Positions 35,809 to 43,901 of a stretch of DNA of 64,000 nucleotides are shown piece after piece. The notes beneath the pieces were generated by a model that saw only the letters and a list, made by a program, of their open reading frames with translations, was not told where the DNA came from and did not search any database. The DNA is from Falsirhodobacter sp051195255 (GTDB lineage: Bacteria > Pseudomonadota > Alphaproteobacteria > Rhodobacterales > Rhodobacteraceae), in NCBI RefSeq assembly GCF_051195255.1, contig NZ_JBNJLK010000002.1, positions 434,001 through 498,000 on the forward strand, given 5' to 3'. Within the stretch, counting starts at the first letter, position 1, and each line of letters begins with the position of its first letter. Position numbers and translations under genes: made by a program.

Positions 35809-36795
35809 ATGACAAACAATATCCTGATCACGGGGCCGAGCTTGGCACCCGCCGCCACCGACGTGCTTGTGGATGCGGGCTACGTCCCGGTCTACGTGCC
35901 ACCCTACAGTGACGGAGACGGGCTAATCGCCGCGGTGCGTCAGGCCGATCCGGTGGGCATCCTCGCCCGCATGGGGCGGATCGACGGCGGTGTGTTCGAT
36001 GCGGCGCCCCGCCTCCGCGTCGTGTCCAAGCACGGGGCCGGCGTCGACAACATCGACGTGGACGCTGCCACCTCGCGGGGCATCCCTGTGCTGAACGCCG
36101 CCGGGGCCAATGCGGTGTCGGTCGCCGAACATGCGATCGCCCTCCTGTTCGCGGTGGCCAAGAAGGTCATCCCGCTCGACCAAAGCATCCGCGAAGGTCG
36201 CTGGGAAAAGGCAGGCTTTCAAGGCCGCGAACTTGCAGGATCGGTCATGGGCCTTGTCGCTTTCGGGGCCATCGCGCGGCAGACCGCCCGCTTTGCCAAA
36301 GGGCTCGGGATGAGCGTCCGTGCTTACGACCCCTTCACCCCGGCCGAGGTCTTCGCCGCCGAGGGCGTGGAACGGGTCGAGGATTTGGACACGCTGTTCG
36401 CTACCAGCAACGTTCTCAGCCTGCATTCCCCGCTGACTCCCGCGACGAAGCACGTCGTCAATGCCAGACGACTCGCGCTGATGAAACGCGATGCCATCAT
36501 CATAAACACGGCGCGGGGCGGCTTGATCGACGAGACGGCCCTTGCCGCCGCCTTGGCCGAAGGCCGAATCTTCGGTGCCGGTCTCGACACCTTTGCACAG
36601 GAACCGCCGCCGGCCGACCACCCGTTCTGGTCCGAGCCGCGACTGGTCCTTAGTCCACATATCGGAGGCGTGACTGCGGCAGCCAATAACCGCGTCGGTG
36701 TCGAGGCGGCACAGGGCATCGTCGATGTCTTGGCGGGGCGTTCCGTTTCCCCTGCGCGCATCGTCAACCGCGCCAAACTCAAGATCACGGCCTGA
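35809..36795 (+). CDS. D-isomer-specific 2-hydroxyacid dehydrogenase (SerA-like)
   Basis: NAD(P)-dependent oxidoreductase of 328 residues. The catalytic triad is present as R236 (INTARGG), E265 (AQEPPP) and H284 (SPHIGG). The nucleotide-binding loop is unusual: where the family has GxGxxG, residues 151-156 read AFGAIA, so both outer glycines are alanine; cofactor preference or activity may differ. It leads an operon with the RraA-like gene (10-bp gap) and tctCBA, so it more likely acts on an imported hydroxy or keto acid than in serine synthesis. GGAGG precedes the ATG closely. Confidence 0.85.
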   Translation: MTNNILITGPSLAPAATDVLVDAGYVPVYVPPYSDGDGLIAAVRQADPVGILARMGRIDGGVFDAAPRLRVVSKHGAGVDNIDVDAATSRGIPVLNAAGANAVSVAEHAIALLFAVAKKVIPLDQSIREGRWEKAGFQGRELAGSVMGLVAFGAIARQTARFAKGLGMSVRAYDPFTPAEVFAAEGVERVEDLDTLFATSNVLSLHSPLTPATKHVVNARRLALMKRDAIIINTARGGLIDETALAAALAEGRIFGAGLDTFAQEPPPADHPFWSEPRLVLSPHIGGVTAAANNRVGVEAAQGIVDVLAGRSVSPARIVNRAKLKITA

Positions 36796-36805
36796 GGAGA
36801 GCATC

Positions 36806-37489
36806 ATGGCTACCGGATTTCGCATCCTGAAACGCAACCGTGCCGTCTCCGCCGACCTCGTGCAGCGCTATCTGCAGCTGCCCGTGGCCAATGTCAGCGA
36901 CAGCATGTCCCGCATGACCGCCGCCGGTCCGCGCCTGATGAAGATGCACGCCGACGGCCAGATGGCCGGGCCCGCGATCACGGTGAAGGCCCGCCCCGGC
37001 GACAACCTGATGCTGCACAAGGCCATCGACATGGCGCAGCCCGGCGATGTGATCGTCGTCGATGGCGGCGGCGATCTGACCAATTCGCTGATGGGCGAGC
37101 TGATGCTGGCCTATGCCGTGAAAAAGGGGGTCGCGGGCTTCGTGCTGAACGGGGCCATCCGGGACGCCGACGCGTTCGTGAAGGTCAACCTGCCGACCTT
37201 CGCCGCCGGCGTCACGCATCGCGGTCCTTACAAGGACGGCCCGGGGGAGATCAACGTCCCGATCGCCATCGACGGGATGGTGATCGAGCCGGGTGACCTG
37301 GTCATCGGCGACAGCGACGGCGTGCTTGCCGTGCCGTTCGACGCCGCCAAAGACATCTACGACAAGACCGTCGCCAAGGGGGAGGCCGAGGCGAAGCAGA
37401 TGGCCGCGATCGAAGCAGGAACGAACGACCGTTCCTGGGTTGACGCAGCCTTGAAGAAGCTGGGTTGCGAGATTCCGGACGGAATCTGA
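36806..37489 (+). CDS. RraA/HMG-CHA aldolase family protein
   Basis: A 227-residue protein of the RraA-like fold, which includes 4-hydroxy-4-methyl-2-oxoglutarate/4-carboxy-4-hydroxy-2-oxoadipate aldolases (LigK, ProA type) and the RNase E regulator RraA. The metal/substrate pair of the aldolases is present as R119-D120 in NGAIRDADAF, with the GELM loop at 97-100. Operon membership with a hydroxyacid dehydrogenase and a tricarboxylate transporter favours the class II pyruvate aldolase role, releasing pyruvate or oxaloacetate. The exact substrate is unknown. Confidence 0.82.
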   Translation: MATGFRILKRNRAVSADLVQRYLQLPVANVSDSMSRMTAAGPRLMKMHADGQMAGPAITVKARPGDNLMLHKAIDMAQPGDVIVVDGGGDLTNSLMGELMLAYAVKKGVAGFVLNGAIRDADAFVKVNLPTFAAGVTHRGPYKDGPGEINVPIAIDGMVIEPGDLVIGDSDGVLAVPFDAAKDIYDKTVAKGEAEAKQMAAIEAGTNDRSWVDAALKKLGCEIPDGI

Positions 37490-37519
37490 CAACCGGGGAG
37501 AAACCAAGGGAGGACTACC

Positions 37520-38476
37520 ATGACCTATCTGAAATCACTGCCGCTCGCGGCAGCCGTCCTTGCATCCGCAACGGGTGCGGCTCATGCCGACTGGCCGGCT
37601 GACCGCCCCGTCGAGATGATCGTCGCCTACGCTCCCGGCGGCGGCACCGACATCATGCTGCGCACGCTCGCGCCTTATCTCGAATCCGAATTGGACGCGC
37701 AGTTCCCGGTCCTGAACCGACCCGGCGCCGCTGGCGAAATTACCTACACCGCCTTGTCGCAGGCGCGGCCCGACGGCTACACGGTGTCGTCGCTGAACAC
37801 GCCGGGCTTCCTGACCATGCAAATCGACCGCAAGCTGCGTTTCGACCCGGCGGAGATTTGCCCGATCGCCCGCATCGTCGAGGATCCGGGCACCTTCATC
37901 GTGCCGGCCTCCTCCGACTTCCAGACGCTGGAGGATCTTGTCGCCTTTGCCAAGGAGAACCCCGGCGCGGTGTCCATCGGCACCACCGGCGTCGGCACGG
38001 ACGAACATATGGCGATGCTGCAGCTGGAACGTTCGGCCGACATCGACCTGACGGCAATCCCCTTCGGCGGCGCAAACGAGGCGAAGACCGCGCTTCTGGG
38101 CGGCCACATCACCGCCATCGGCCTGAACGTCGGCGAATACGCGACGGCCGACAAGAACGCCATGCGCGCCTTGGGGCAGTTCGCCGAGGAACGGTCGGTG
38201 CTGGCCGCGGACCTGCCCACCGCGAAGGAGCAGGGTTACGACGTGATCATGTCCTCTGAGCGTGGTCTTGCGACCCGTTGCGAAGTGCCCGAGGAGATCC
38301 GCGCCCGCCTTGCCGAAGCTGTCAACGCCGCACTGGCCAACCCCGAATTCCAGGCGCAGGCGCAGCAGCAATCGCTGCCATTGTCCTTCCAGTCCGGTTC
38401 CGACTGGCAGGCTGCGATGCCCGCACGCCTTGACCGCTATCGCGAGATCTTCGCGCTGATCAAAGAGGGGCAGTGA
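37520..38476 (+). CDS. TctC-type substrate-binding protein, first TTT system
   Basis: Periplasmic solute receptor of a tripartite tricarboxylate transporter, 318 residues. A Sec signal peptide (about residues 1-23, AAAVLASATGAAHA) precedes the mature start DWPADRPVEMIVAYAPGGGTD, the conserved first ligand-binding stretch of TctC proteins. GTTGVGTDEH (about 153-162) marks the second binding loop. The stop overlaps the tctB start (TGATG). Substrates of the family are tricarboxylates and many other carboxylic acids, so specificity is open. Confidence 0.9.
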   Translation: MTYLKSLPLAAAVLASATGAAHADWPADRPVEMIVAYAPGGGTDIMLRTLAPYLESELDAQFPVLNRPGAAGEITYTALSQARPDGYTVSSLNTPGFLTMQIDRKLRFDPAEICPIARIVEDPGTFIVPASSDFQTLEDLVAFAKENPGAVSIGTTGVGTDEHMAMLQLERSADIDLTAIPFGGANEAKTALLGGHITAIGLNVGEYATADKNAMRALGQFAEERSVLAADLPTAKEQGYDVIMSSERGLATRCEVPEEIRARLAEAVNAALANPEFQAQAQQQSLPLSFQSGSDWQAAMPARLDRYREIFALIKEGQ

Positions 38477-38937
38477 TGACCGGGCCGAGCGTTGCGAGAA
38501 AAGGCGACGGTCCGGACCTGCTGACAGCAGGCCTGTTCATCGGCTTCGGCGCGCTCGGCTTCTGGCTGGCGCGCGATCTGGATCAGGGCACGCTGGCGCA
38601 GATGGGTGCGGGATATCTGCCCCGCGCCGTCTGCGGGCTGCTGATCCTGCTGGGCGCGGTGATCGGCGTCACGGCCCTGCGCCGCGAGGCGGTCGCCATC
38701 GAGGCCATGCGCCTGCGTCCGCTGCTCGTCATCGTGCTCTCTATCGTGGGCTTCGCCTATCTTTGCGAACACGGCGGCTTCATCATCGCGTCGCTTTGGC
38801 TGATCATTGCCGGATCGCTGGCTGATCCCGGCGGCCGCTGGCGCACCACGCTGATGCTCGCGGGTGGGCTGACGGCGTTCGGCGCACTGGTCTTCGTCTA
38901 TGGTCTGGGCGTGCAAATCGAACTCTGGCCGTTCTGA
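38476..38937 (+). CDS. TctB-type small membrane subunit, first TTT system
   Basis: A 153-residue membrane protein with four hydrophobic segments, matching the TctB family in size and in its position between tctC and tctA. It probably supports assembly or coupling of the TctA channel subunit. The ATG at 38476 overlaps the tctC stop; an adjacent in-frame GTG at 38473 is an alternative. Confidence 0.85.
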   Translation: MTGPSVARKGDGPDLLTAGLFIGFGALGFWLARDLDQGTLAQMGAGYLPRAVCGLLILLGAVIGVTALRREAVAIEAMRLRPLLVIVLSIVGFAYLCEHGGFIIASLWLIIAGSLADPGGRWRTTLMLAGGLTAFGALVFVYGLGVQIELWPF

Positions 38938-38952
38938 GCCGAGGAAAAGAAC

Positions 38953-40461
38953 ATGGAAATATTCGATCTTCTCATGCTGGGGTTTTCGGAAGCGATGACC
39001 CCCGCGAACCTCGGCTTTTGCCTGGTCGGCGCGCTTTTGGGCACGCTGATCGGCGTGCTTCCGGGCATCGGCCCGACGGCAACGATCGCCGTGCTGCTAC
39101 CGATCACCTTCTTTTTGCCCCCGCTTGCGGGCATCATCATGCTGGCAGGGATCTATTACGGCGCGCAATACGGCGGCTCCACCACGGCGATCCTCGTGAA
39201 CCTGCCCGGCGAGGCGTCGGCGGTAGTCACCGCGCTGGACGGTTACCAGATGGCGCAGCAAGGTCGTGCCGGTTCGGCACTGGCCGTTGCGGCGCTCGGC
39301 TCGTTCTTCGCGGGCACGGTGGCCACTTTCGGCATTGCCATCGCCGGGCCGATGCTGTCGAGTTTCGCGCTGAACTTTGGACCTGCGGAATACGTCGCCC
39401 TGATGGTGTTCGGGCTTCTTGCCGCGACGATCCTTGCCAGCGGTCCGGTGCTGAAAGCCATCGGAATGATCCTGATCGGTCTTCTGTTCGGGATGGTCGG
39501 CACGGATCAGGCGACGGGGGCGGAACGTCTGACCTTTGGCTCGCTGGAATTGTTCGACGGTATCGACTTCACGGTCATCGCCATTGGCCTGTTCGGATTC
39601 TCCGAGATCATCTCCAACCTCGAACGGTCGGGTTCCGAAGGCGTCAAGGTGGCGAAACTGACCCGCCTGTGGCCCACGCGTGAGGATTTCCGTCGTTCTT
39701 GGCCTGCCGTGCTGCGCGGCACAGGAATCGGCAGCTTCCTCGGGATCCTGCCGGGCGGTGGGGCGACCTTGGCATCCTTCAGCGCCTATTCCTTAGAAAA
39801 GAAGGTCTCCAAACACCCGGAGAAGTTCGGAACAGGTGTGGTCGAAGGCGTGGCGGCGCCGGAAGCGGCCAACAACGCGGCAGCGCAATCGTCATTCATT
39901 CCGCTTCTGACGCTGGGCATTCCGTCGAACAACATGATGGCGATGATGCTGTCGGCGTTCATGATCCACGGTATCACGCCCGGCCCGACGGTGCTGACCT
40001 CGCAGCCGGAGATCTTCTGGGGCCTTGTCGCCTCCATGTGGATCGGCAACGCGCTGCTGGTCTTCATCAACCTGCCTTTGATCGGGTTGTGGGTGAAGCT
40101 GCTGACGGTGCCTTACCGCCTTCTTTATCCGGCAATCCTTCTGTTCTGCTGCGTCGGCGTCTATTCGATGAACAACCGGATCTTCGACGTGCTGCTGGCC
40201 GCGGGCTTCGGCCTTTTGGGCTACGCCTTCCGCAAGGCGAAATGCGAACCCGGGCCGCTTCTGCTGGGCTTCGTCCTCGGTCCGTTGCTGGAAGCGAACC
40301 TGCGCCGGACATTGCTGATCACGCAAGGCGATCCGTCGATCTTCGTGGAACGCCCGATCAGCCTGACCATGCTGGCGGCGACGGTGATCCTGCTGGCCCT
40401 GATGATCCTGCCCAGCTTCCGGAAAAAGCGCGAGGAAGCGTTCCAAGAAGAAGAAAGCTGA
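38953..40461 (+). CDS. TctA-type large membrane subunit, first TTT system
   Basis: A 502-residue channel subunit with about 11-12 membrane segments. Family signatures are GVLPGIGPTATIAVLLPIT (about residues 33-51), YYGAQYGGSTTAILVNLPG (about 68-86) and EGVAAPEAANNAA (about 299-311). It completes the TctCBA set with the two preceding genes and is followed by a strong terminator. Proton- or sodium-coupled import of a carboxylate is expected. Confidence 0.93.
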   Translation: MEIFDLLMLGFSEAMTPANLGFCLVGALLGTLIGVLPGIGPTATIAVLLPITFFLPPLAGIIMLAGIYYGAQYGGSTTAILVNLPGEASAVVTALDGYQMAQQGRAGSALAVAALGSFFAGTVATFGIAIAGPMLSSFALNFGPAEYVALMVFGLLAATILASGPVLKAIGMILIGLLFGMVGTDQATGAERLTFGSLELFDGIDFTVIAIGLFGFSEIISNLERSGSEGVKVAKLTRLWPTREDFRRSWPAVLRGTGIGSFLGILPGGGATLASFSAYSLEKKVSKHPEKFGTGVVEGVAAPEAANNAAAQSSFIPLLTLGIPSNNMMAMMLSAFMIHGITPGPTVLTSQPEIFWGLVASMWIGNALLVFINLPLIGLWVKLLTVPYRLLYPAILLFCCVGVYSMNNRIFDVLLAAGFGLLGYAFRKAKCEPGPLLLGFVLGPLLEANLRRTLLITQGDPSIFVERPISLTMLAATVILLALMILPSFRKKREEAFQEEES

Positions 40462-40463
40462 CG

Positions 40464-40489
40464 AAAGGCCGGGGGCAACCTCGGCCTTT
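40464..40489 (+). terminator. Intrinsic terminator after the first tctCBA operon
   Basis: Right after the tctA stop, AAAGGCCG (40464-40471) and CGGCCTTT (40482-40489) form a perfect 8-bp stem with further G-C pairing possible inside the 10-base loop; TTTGTC follows. Confidence 0.8.
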
Positions 40490-40518
40490 GTCAATCCGAA
40501 GGTTTTGGGAAGAACCAA

Positions 40519-41071
40519 ATGACCCGATATATCACTCGAGGTGCGACATTACGGAATGGAGGCTAGGCGGCTCCGTCCTCGACAGGCAATGCGCCACCGC
40601 AGCTTCGTATACCATCTAATGTCTGCGACTCTCACATCCATATCTTCGATACGCGATATCCAGCGTCCCTGCATTGGAAAGGACAACGGGTGGAGGATGC
40701 GACGGTGACCGCCTACCAGCAGCTTCAGGCGCGGATCGGCACCCGCCGTGCCGTCATCGTCAACCTGTCCACCTGCGGCACCGACAACCGTTGCACGCTC
40801 AACGCGACGGTGGAGATGGGCCGCGATGCGCGCGCCGTGGTAGTGATCGACACCAACATTGCCGAGACGGAACTTCGGGACATGGCCGCGAAAAGGGCAA
40901 CCGGCGTCCGGGTCAACTTCGTTTCTCAGTCGTGGGGCGAGACGACGGTGGAGCGGTTGCAGGAAATCTGTCGGCGGATCGCGCCTCTGGGTTGGCACGT
41001 GCAGATTTACGCGACCGGGGATCAGCTCGTCCCGATGGAAGGCGTCCTGAAGGATCTGCCGACGCCGTTCC
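40519..41071 (+). pseudogene. LigI-like amidohydrolase-2 (PDC lactonase type), truncated
   Basis: The reading frame from ATG 40519 gives MTRYITRGATLRNGG, then a TAG at 40564-40566. The same frame continues through NAPPQLRIPSNVCDSHIHIFD, which contains the HxH metal motif of amidohydrolase-2 TIM barrels such as 2-pyrone-4,6-dicarboxylate hydrolase. It runs to DLPTP near 41068 and there passes abruptly into a LysR remnant in another frame, so roughly the C-terminal 60 percent is missing. The piece 40690-41136 is still open but lacks the start and most ligands. It shows the first operon once carried a lactonase beside the RraA-like aldolase. Confidence 0.72.
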
Positions 41072-41470
41072 GCTCGGGCGCATCTGCAATGCCTGGATGG
41101 CGAGCCCGACACTCAATCTTCCCGAGGGCACCCTGACGCCGCAGCAGATCTCGGCGCTGCCGATCATCGGCCAGCCTGAAAATTCCGTGTTGACGGTCCC
41201 GTATCGCAAGTGGTTCGCGGAAAACGGCTTCGTTCTGAACAATGTGCTGTCCTGCAACAGCCTGAGCATGGTGGCCAAACTTACAACCTACGGCCTTGGG
41301 GTACGCTACCTTCCGGTCAACCACTTTGCGCCACAGATCGCGGAAGGCGCCCGCCAAATTATTGGCGTCGTGCTGAGGCTGCCGCTGGTAACACACTTCT
41401 CCATGATGCGGCATGACGCTTCACCTCTGGCCGAGGTGATGCTCCCGATCATGAAGCAGGTGACGATTTT
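41072..41470 (+). pseudogene. LysR effector-domain remnant fused to the amidohydrolase fossil
   Basis: From about 41072 the frame reads VPLGRICNAWMASPTLNLPEG and continues with VAKLTTYGLGVRYLPVNHFA, the typical second half of a LysR substrate-binding domain. No HTH half exists upstream; the sequence starts exactly where the amidohydrolase homology ends. It is the product of a deletion that joined two genes and is not expected to work. Its true 3' limit is uncertain because the open frame continues to 41858 over the next gene's antisense strand. Confidence 0.65.
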
Positions 41471-41538
41471 GAAGCCGATCTTCTGGAGCCTCCGGATGAC
41501 ACCCCATCCATGGGATCGCAACCCGCCTGAAATATTTT

Positions 41539-41552
41539 GTCAGCCGGCTGAC
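41539..41552. repeat. 14-base perfect palindrome
   Basis: GTCAGCCGGCTGAC is self-complementary, lies between the LysR remnant and the 3' end of the next lysR gene, and is followed by GACTTTTG. It could be a residual terminator or a protein site. Confidence 0.4.
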
Positions 41553-41635
41553 GACTTTTGTCCATACGCGTGCCACGCCCTCCATGAGCTTAATGGGAAG
41601 AAGCTGCCGTTCAGTTCTGTATCAAGGCTCGGCGT

Positions 41636-42511
41636 TCATGCTTCCAGAAGCAGCGACAGCGCGACGCGAGTGGAAGGGGAAGGATCACTCCCCCAAGTGG
41701 CGCCCATCTGCCGCACCATGCTGAACTCATCAATCATCAAAGGTGATATTCGGTCGGCCAAGGCTGGAAGTTCCATCTTCAGGCCAGAGATGAAGCTGAG
41801 ATATTCGGTTCCCCCGATCAGCTCTTCGAGCACCGCGATCGACGAAGTCTCCACATGAGGGGAAGGTGGTTGCAGGCCGCGTGCGGCAAAGGCGGCGTCG
41901 AACCATTGGCGCATCGCAACACTTCGTGCAGGCAGGACCCATTTCTGCGCAAGGACCTCCTCAAGGGCGACGGGGCGCCCTTGCAGAGGATGATGGGCCG
42001 CCGCCGCGATCCGAACATGATCCTCTGCAAGGACAAGAGCATCTGTCATGTCTGGATTGGTCCGGTCGACGACGCCCAGCACAAGATCGATGTCGCCTTC
42101 GCGCAGTGCCGTGTGCAGGACGTCGTTCATGCCGTTGATCACGGAGATGCGTAGATCGGGATGCTCCGCGCCGAGGCGTCGCAGGAAAGACGGCAGGAAG
42201 ATTGCCGCCATGGTGGCTGCCACGCCGAGCTTCAGGTGTCCCCGTCGTCCCGCCCCGACATCTCGGACCTGGCGCCCGACAACCTCCAGTCGCGTCACCA
42301 TCCCCCAAGTCTGGTCGGCAAGGAACGTCGCCGCCTCGGTCGGCTCTAGTCCGCGCCCCATGCGACGGAACAGGGTCACGTTCAGTTCTTCCTCCAGACG
42401 CCGGACTGCTTTTGTCAGGGCAGGTGGAGTTCGCCCCATCTGTTCCGCAGCGGCGGCGACGCTGCCGGTGCGCAGGATGGCGTGAAGATAGGCTAAATCG
42501 CGAACATCCAT
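41636..42511 (-). CDS. LysR-type regulator of the CitMHS/CoA-transferase/lyase operon
   Basis: A complete 291-residue LysR protein with N-terminal wHTH (MDVRDLAYLHAILRTGS, recognition part GRTPPALTKAVRRLEE at about residues 26-41) and an effector domain from about 92. It is divergent from the CitMHS gene across 91 bp and is therefore the probable regulator of the 42.6-48.9 kb operon, likely sensing citrate or a related acid. Confidence 0.93.
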   Translation of the reverse strand: MDVRDLAYLHAILRTGSVAAAAEQMGRTPPALTKAVRRLEEELNVTLFRRMGRGLEPTEAATFLADQTWGMVTRLEVVGRQVRDVGAGRRGHLKLGVAATMAAIFLPSFLRRLGAEHPDLRISVINGMNDVLHTALREGDIDLVLGVVDRTNPDMTDALVLAEDHVRIAAAAHHPLQGRPVALEEVLAQKWVLPARSVAMRQWFDAAFAARGLQPPSPHVETSSIAVLEELIGGTEYLSFISGLKMELPALADRISPLMIDEFSMVRQMGATWGSDPSPSTRVALSLLLEA

Positions 42512-42602
42512 GACAGCGTCCTGATGGTTTGCGGTCGCTGAATATAACTGAATTTTTCGCCGCTGTCTTTCCTGTCATGCATGTGACACGGAGGAGACTT
42601 CA
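42512..42602. promoter_or_regulatory. Divergent lysR/CitMHS control region
   Basis: AT-rich for this genome. It holds TGTCA-N6-TGACA arms (42573-42588) just upstream of GGAGGAG, the ribosome-binding site of the CitMHS gene. The arms overlap the expected transcript start region, so they may be a regulator site; the LysR activator site cannot be placed with confidence. Confidence 0.45.
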
Positions 42603-43901
42603 ATGCTTTCATTCGGCGGCTTCGCCATGATCAGGGTGTTCCTCACCCTGATCATGACGGGAAGATTATCTGCACTCGTCGCCTTGGCGCTGGTCCCGGC
42701 CGCGTTCGGGCTGTTGATCGATCCGGCCGGTCTTGGCGACATGATGCGTGACGGCCTCGTGATGCTGGCGCCTACGGGCGCCATGCTCATGTTCGGCATC
42801 CTTTTCTTCAGCATCATGACCGATGCCGGGGTGTTCGACCCGCTGATCTCCCGCGTCCTGCGCATCGCGAAGGGCGATCCGCTCAAGATCCTCGTCGGAA
42901 CGGCCGTCATCGGCACCTCAGTCGCGCTGGATGGCGACGGCGCCACCACCTACGTCATCTGCGTCAGCGCACTCTTGCCCATTTACCGCGCGATCGGCCT
43001 CAGCCCGCGATACATGGCGACGCTCCTTCTGATGTCGATCGGCATCATGAACATCCTGCCATGGGGTGGACCAACGGCGCGGGCGGCGGCCGCGATGCAT
43101 GTTGAGGCTGCAGAAGTGTTCGTCCCGCTGATCCCGGCCATGGCAGTTGGCTTTGCGTGCCTGCTCGTCGTGGCCACGATCTTCGGCCTGCGCGAACGCC
43201 GCCGTCTTGGAGTCCTCGGCCCGCAAGAGGAAGCCGAACTCGAACAGCACACGGAAGAGGCACCGGACTGCCGCCGCCCGAAGCTGTGCTGGTTCAACGT
43301 CGGGCTGACGGTCGCTCTGCTTGCTGGCCTGATCACCGGCATCCTGCCGCTGCCGATCCTGTTCATCCTGGCGACCGCGGTGGCCCTCCTCGTCAACTAC
43401 CCATCCTTGATCGACCAGCGCGACCGGATCGCCGCGCATTCCTACAATGTCGTGTCGGTGGTGGGCCTCATCTTCGCAGCGTCCATCTTCACCGGCGTTC
43501 TGGCAGGCACTGGCATGGATGATGCCATGTCGAAAAGCCTCCTGAACATCATGCCGGACAACCTTGGGCCTTACATGGCAGCGGTCACCGCCCTCTCCAG
43601 CGCGGTCGCGACCTATGCCGCGACCAACGACGCGCTCTACTTCGGAGTGCTGCCCATCCTCGCCTCCACCGCCGAGGCTTACGGGATCACTGGCGCCGAA
43701 ATGGCGCGCGCCTCGCTGATTGGCCAGCCGGTCCGCCTTCTTAGCCCGCTTGTCGCGTCGACCTACCTGCTCGTGAACCTAGTCGGCGTCGATTACCGCG
43801 ACAACCAGCGCGCTTCGATCCTGTGGGTCGTGGGGCTCGTCGCGATGCTGGCCGGTGTGCTGGTCTTCGGGATCATCCCCCTTGCAGGAGCATCCGCATG
43901 A
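42603..43901 (+). CDS. CitMHS-family citrate/metal-citrate:proton symporter
   Basis: A 432-residue inner-membrane carrier with about 12 membrane segments. The CitMHS signature is visible as ALDGDGATTYVICVSALLP (about residues 103-121) and NILPWGGPTARAAAA (about 145-159). Family members import citrate complexed with Mg2+ or Ca2+, or other tricarboxylates. It starts an operon: its stop overlaps the CoA-transferase start (ATGA). GGAGGAG sits six bases before the ATG. Confidence 0.88.
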   Translation: MLSFGGFAMIRVFLTLIMTGRLSALVALALVPAAFGLLIDPAGLGDMMRDGLVMLAPTGAMLMFGILFFSIMTDAGVFDPLISRVLRIAKGDPLKILVGTAVIGTSVALDGDGATTYVICVSALLPIYRAIGLSPRYMATLLLMSIGIMNILPWGGPTARAAAAMHVEAAEVFVPLIPAMAVGFACLLVVATIFGLRERRRLGVLGPQEEAELEQHTEEAPDCRRPKLCWFNVGLTVALLAGLITGILPLPILFILATAVALLVNYPSLIDQRDRIAAHSYNVVSVVGLIFAASIFTGVLAGTGMDDAMSKSLLNIMPDNLGPYMAAVTALSSAVATYAATNDALYFGVLPILASTAEAYGITGAEMARASLIGQPVRLLSPLVASTYLLVNLVGVDYRDNQRASILWVVGLVAMLAGVLVFGIIPLAGASA

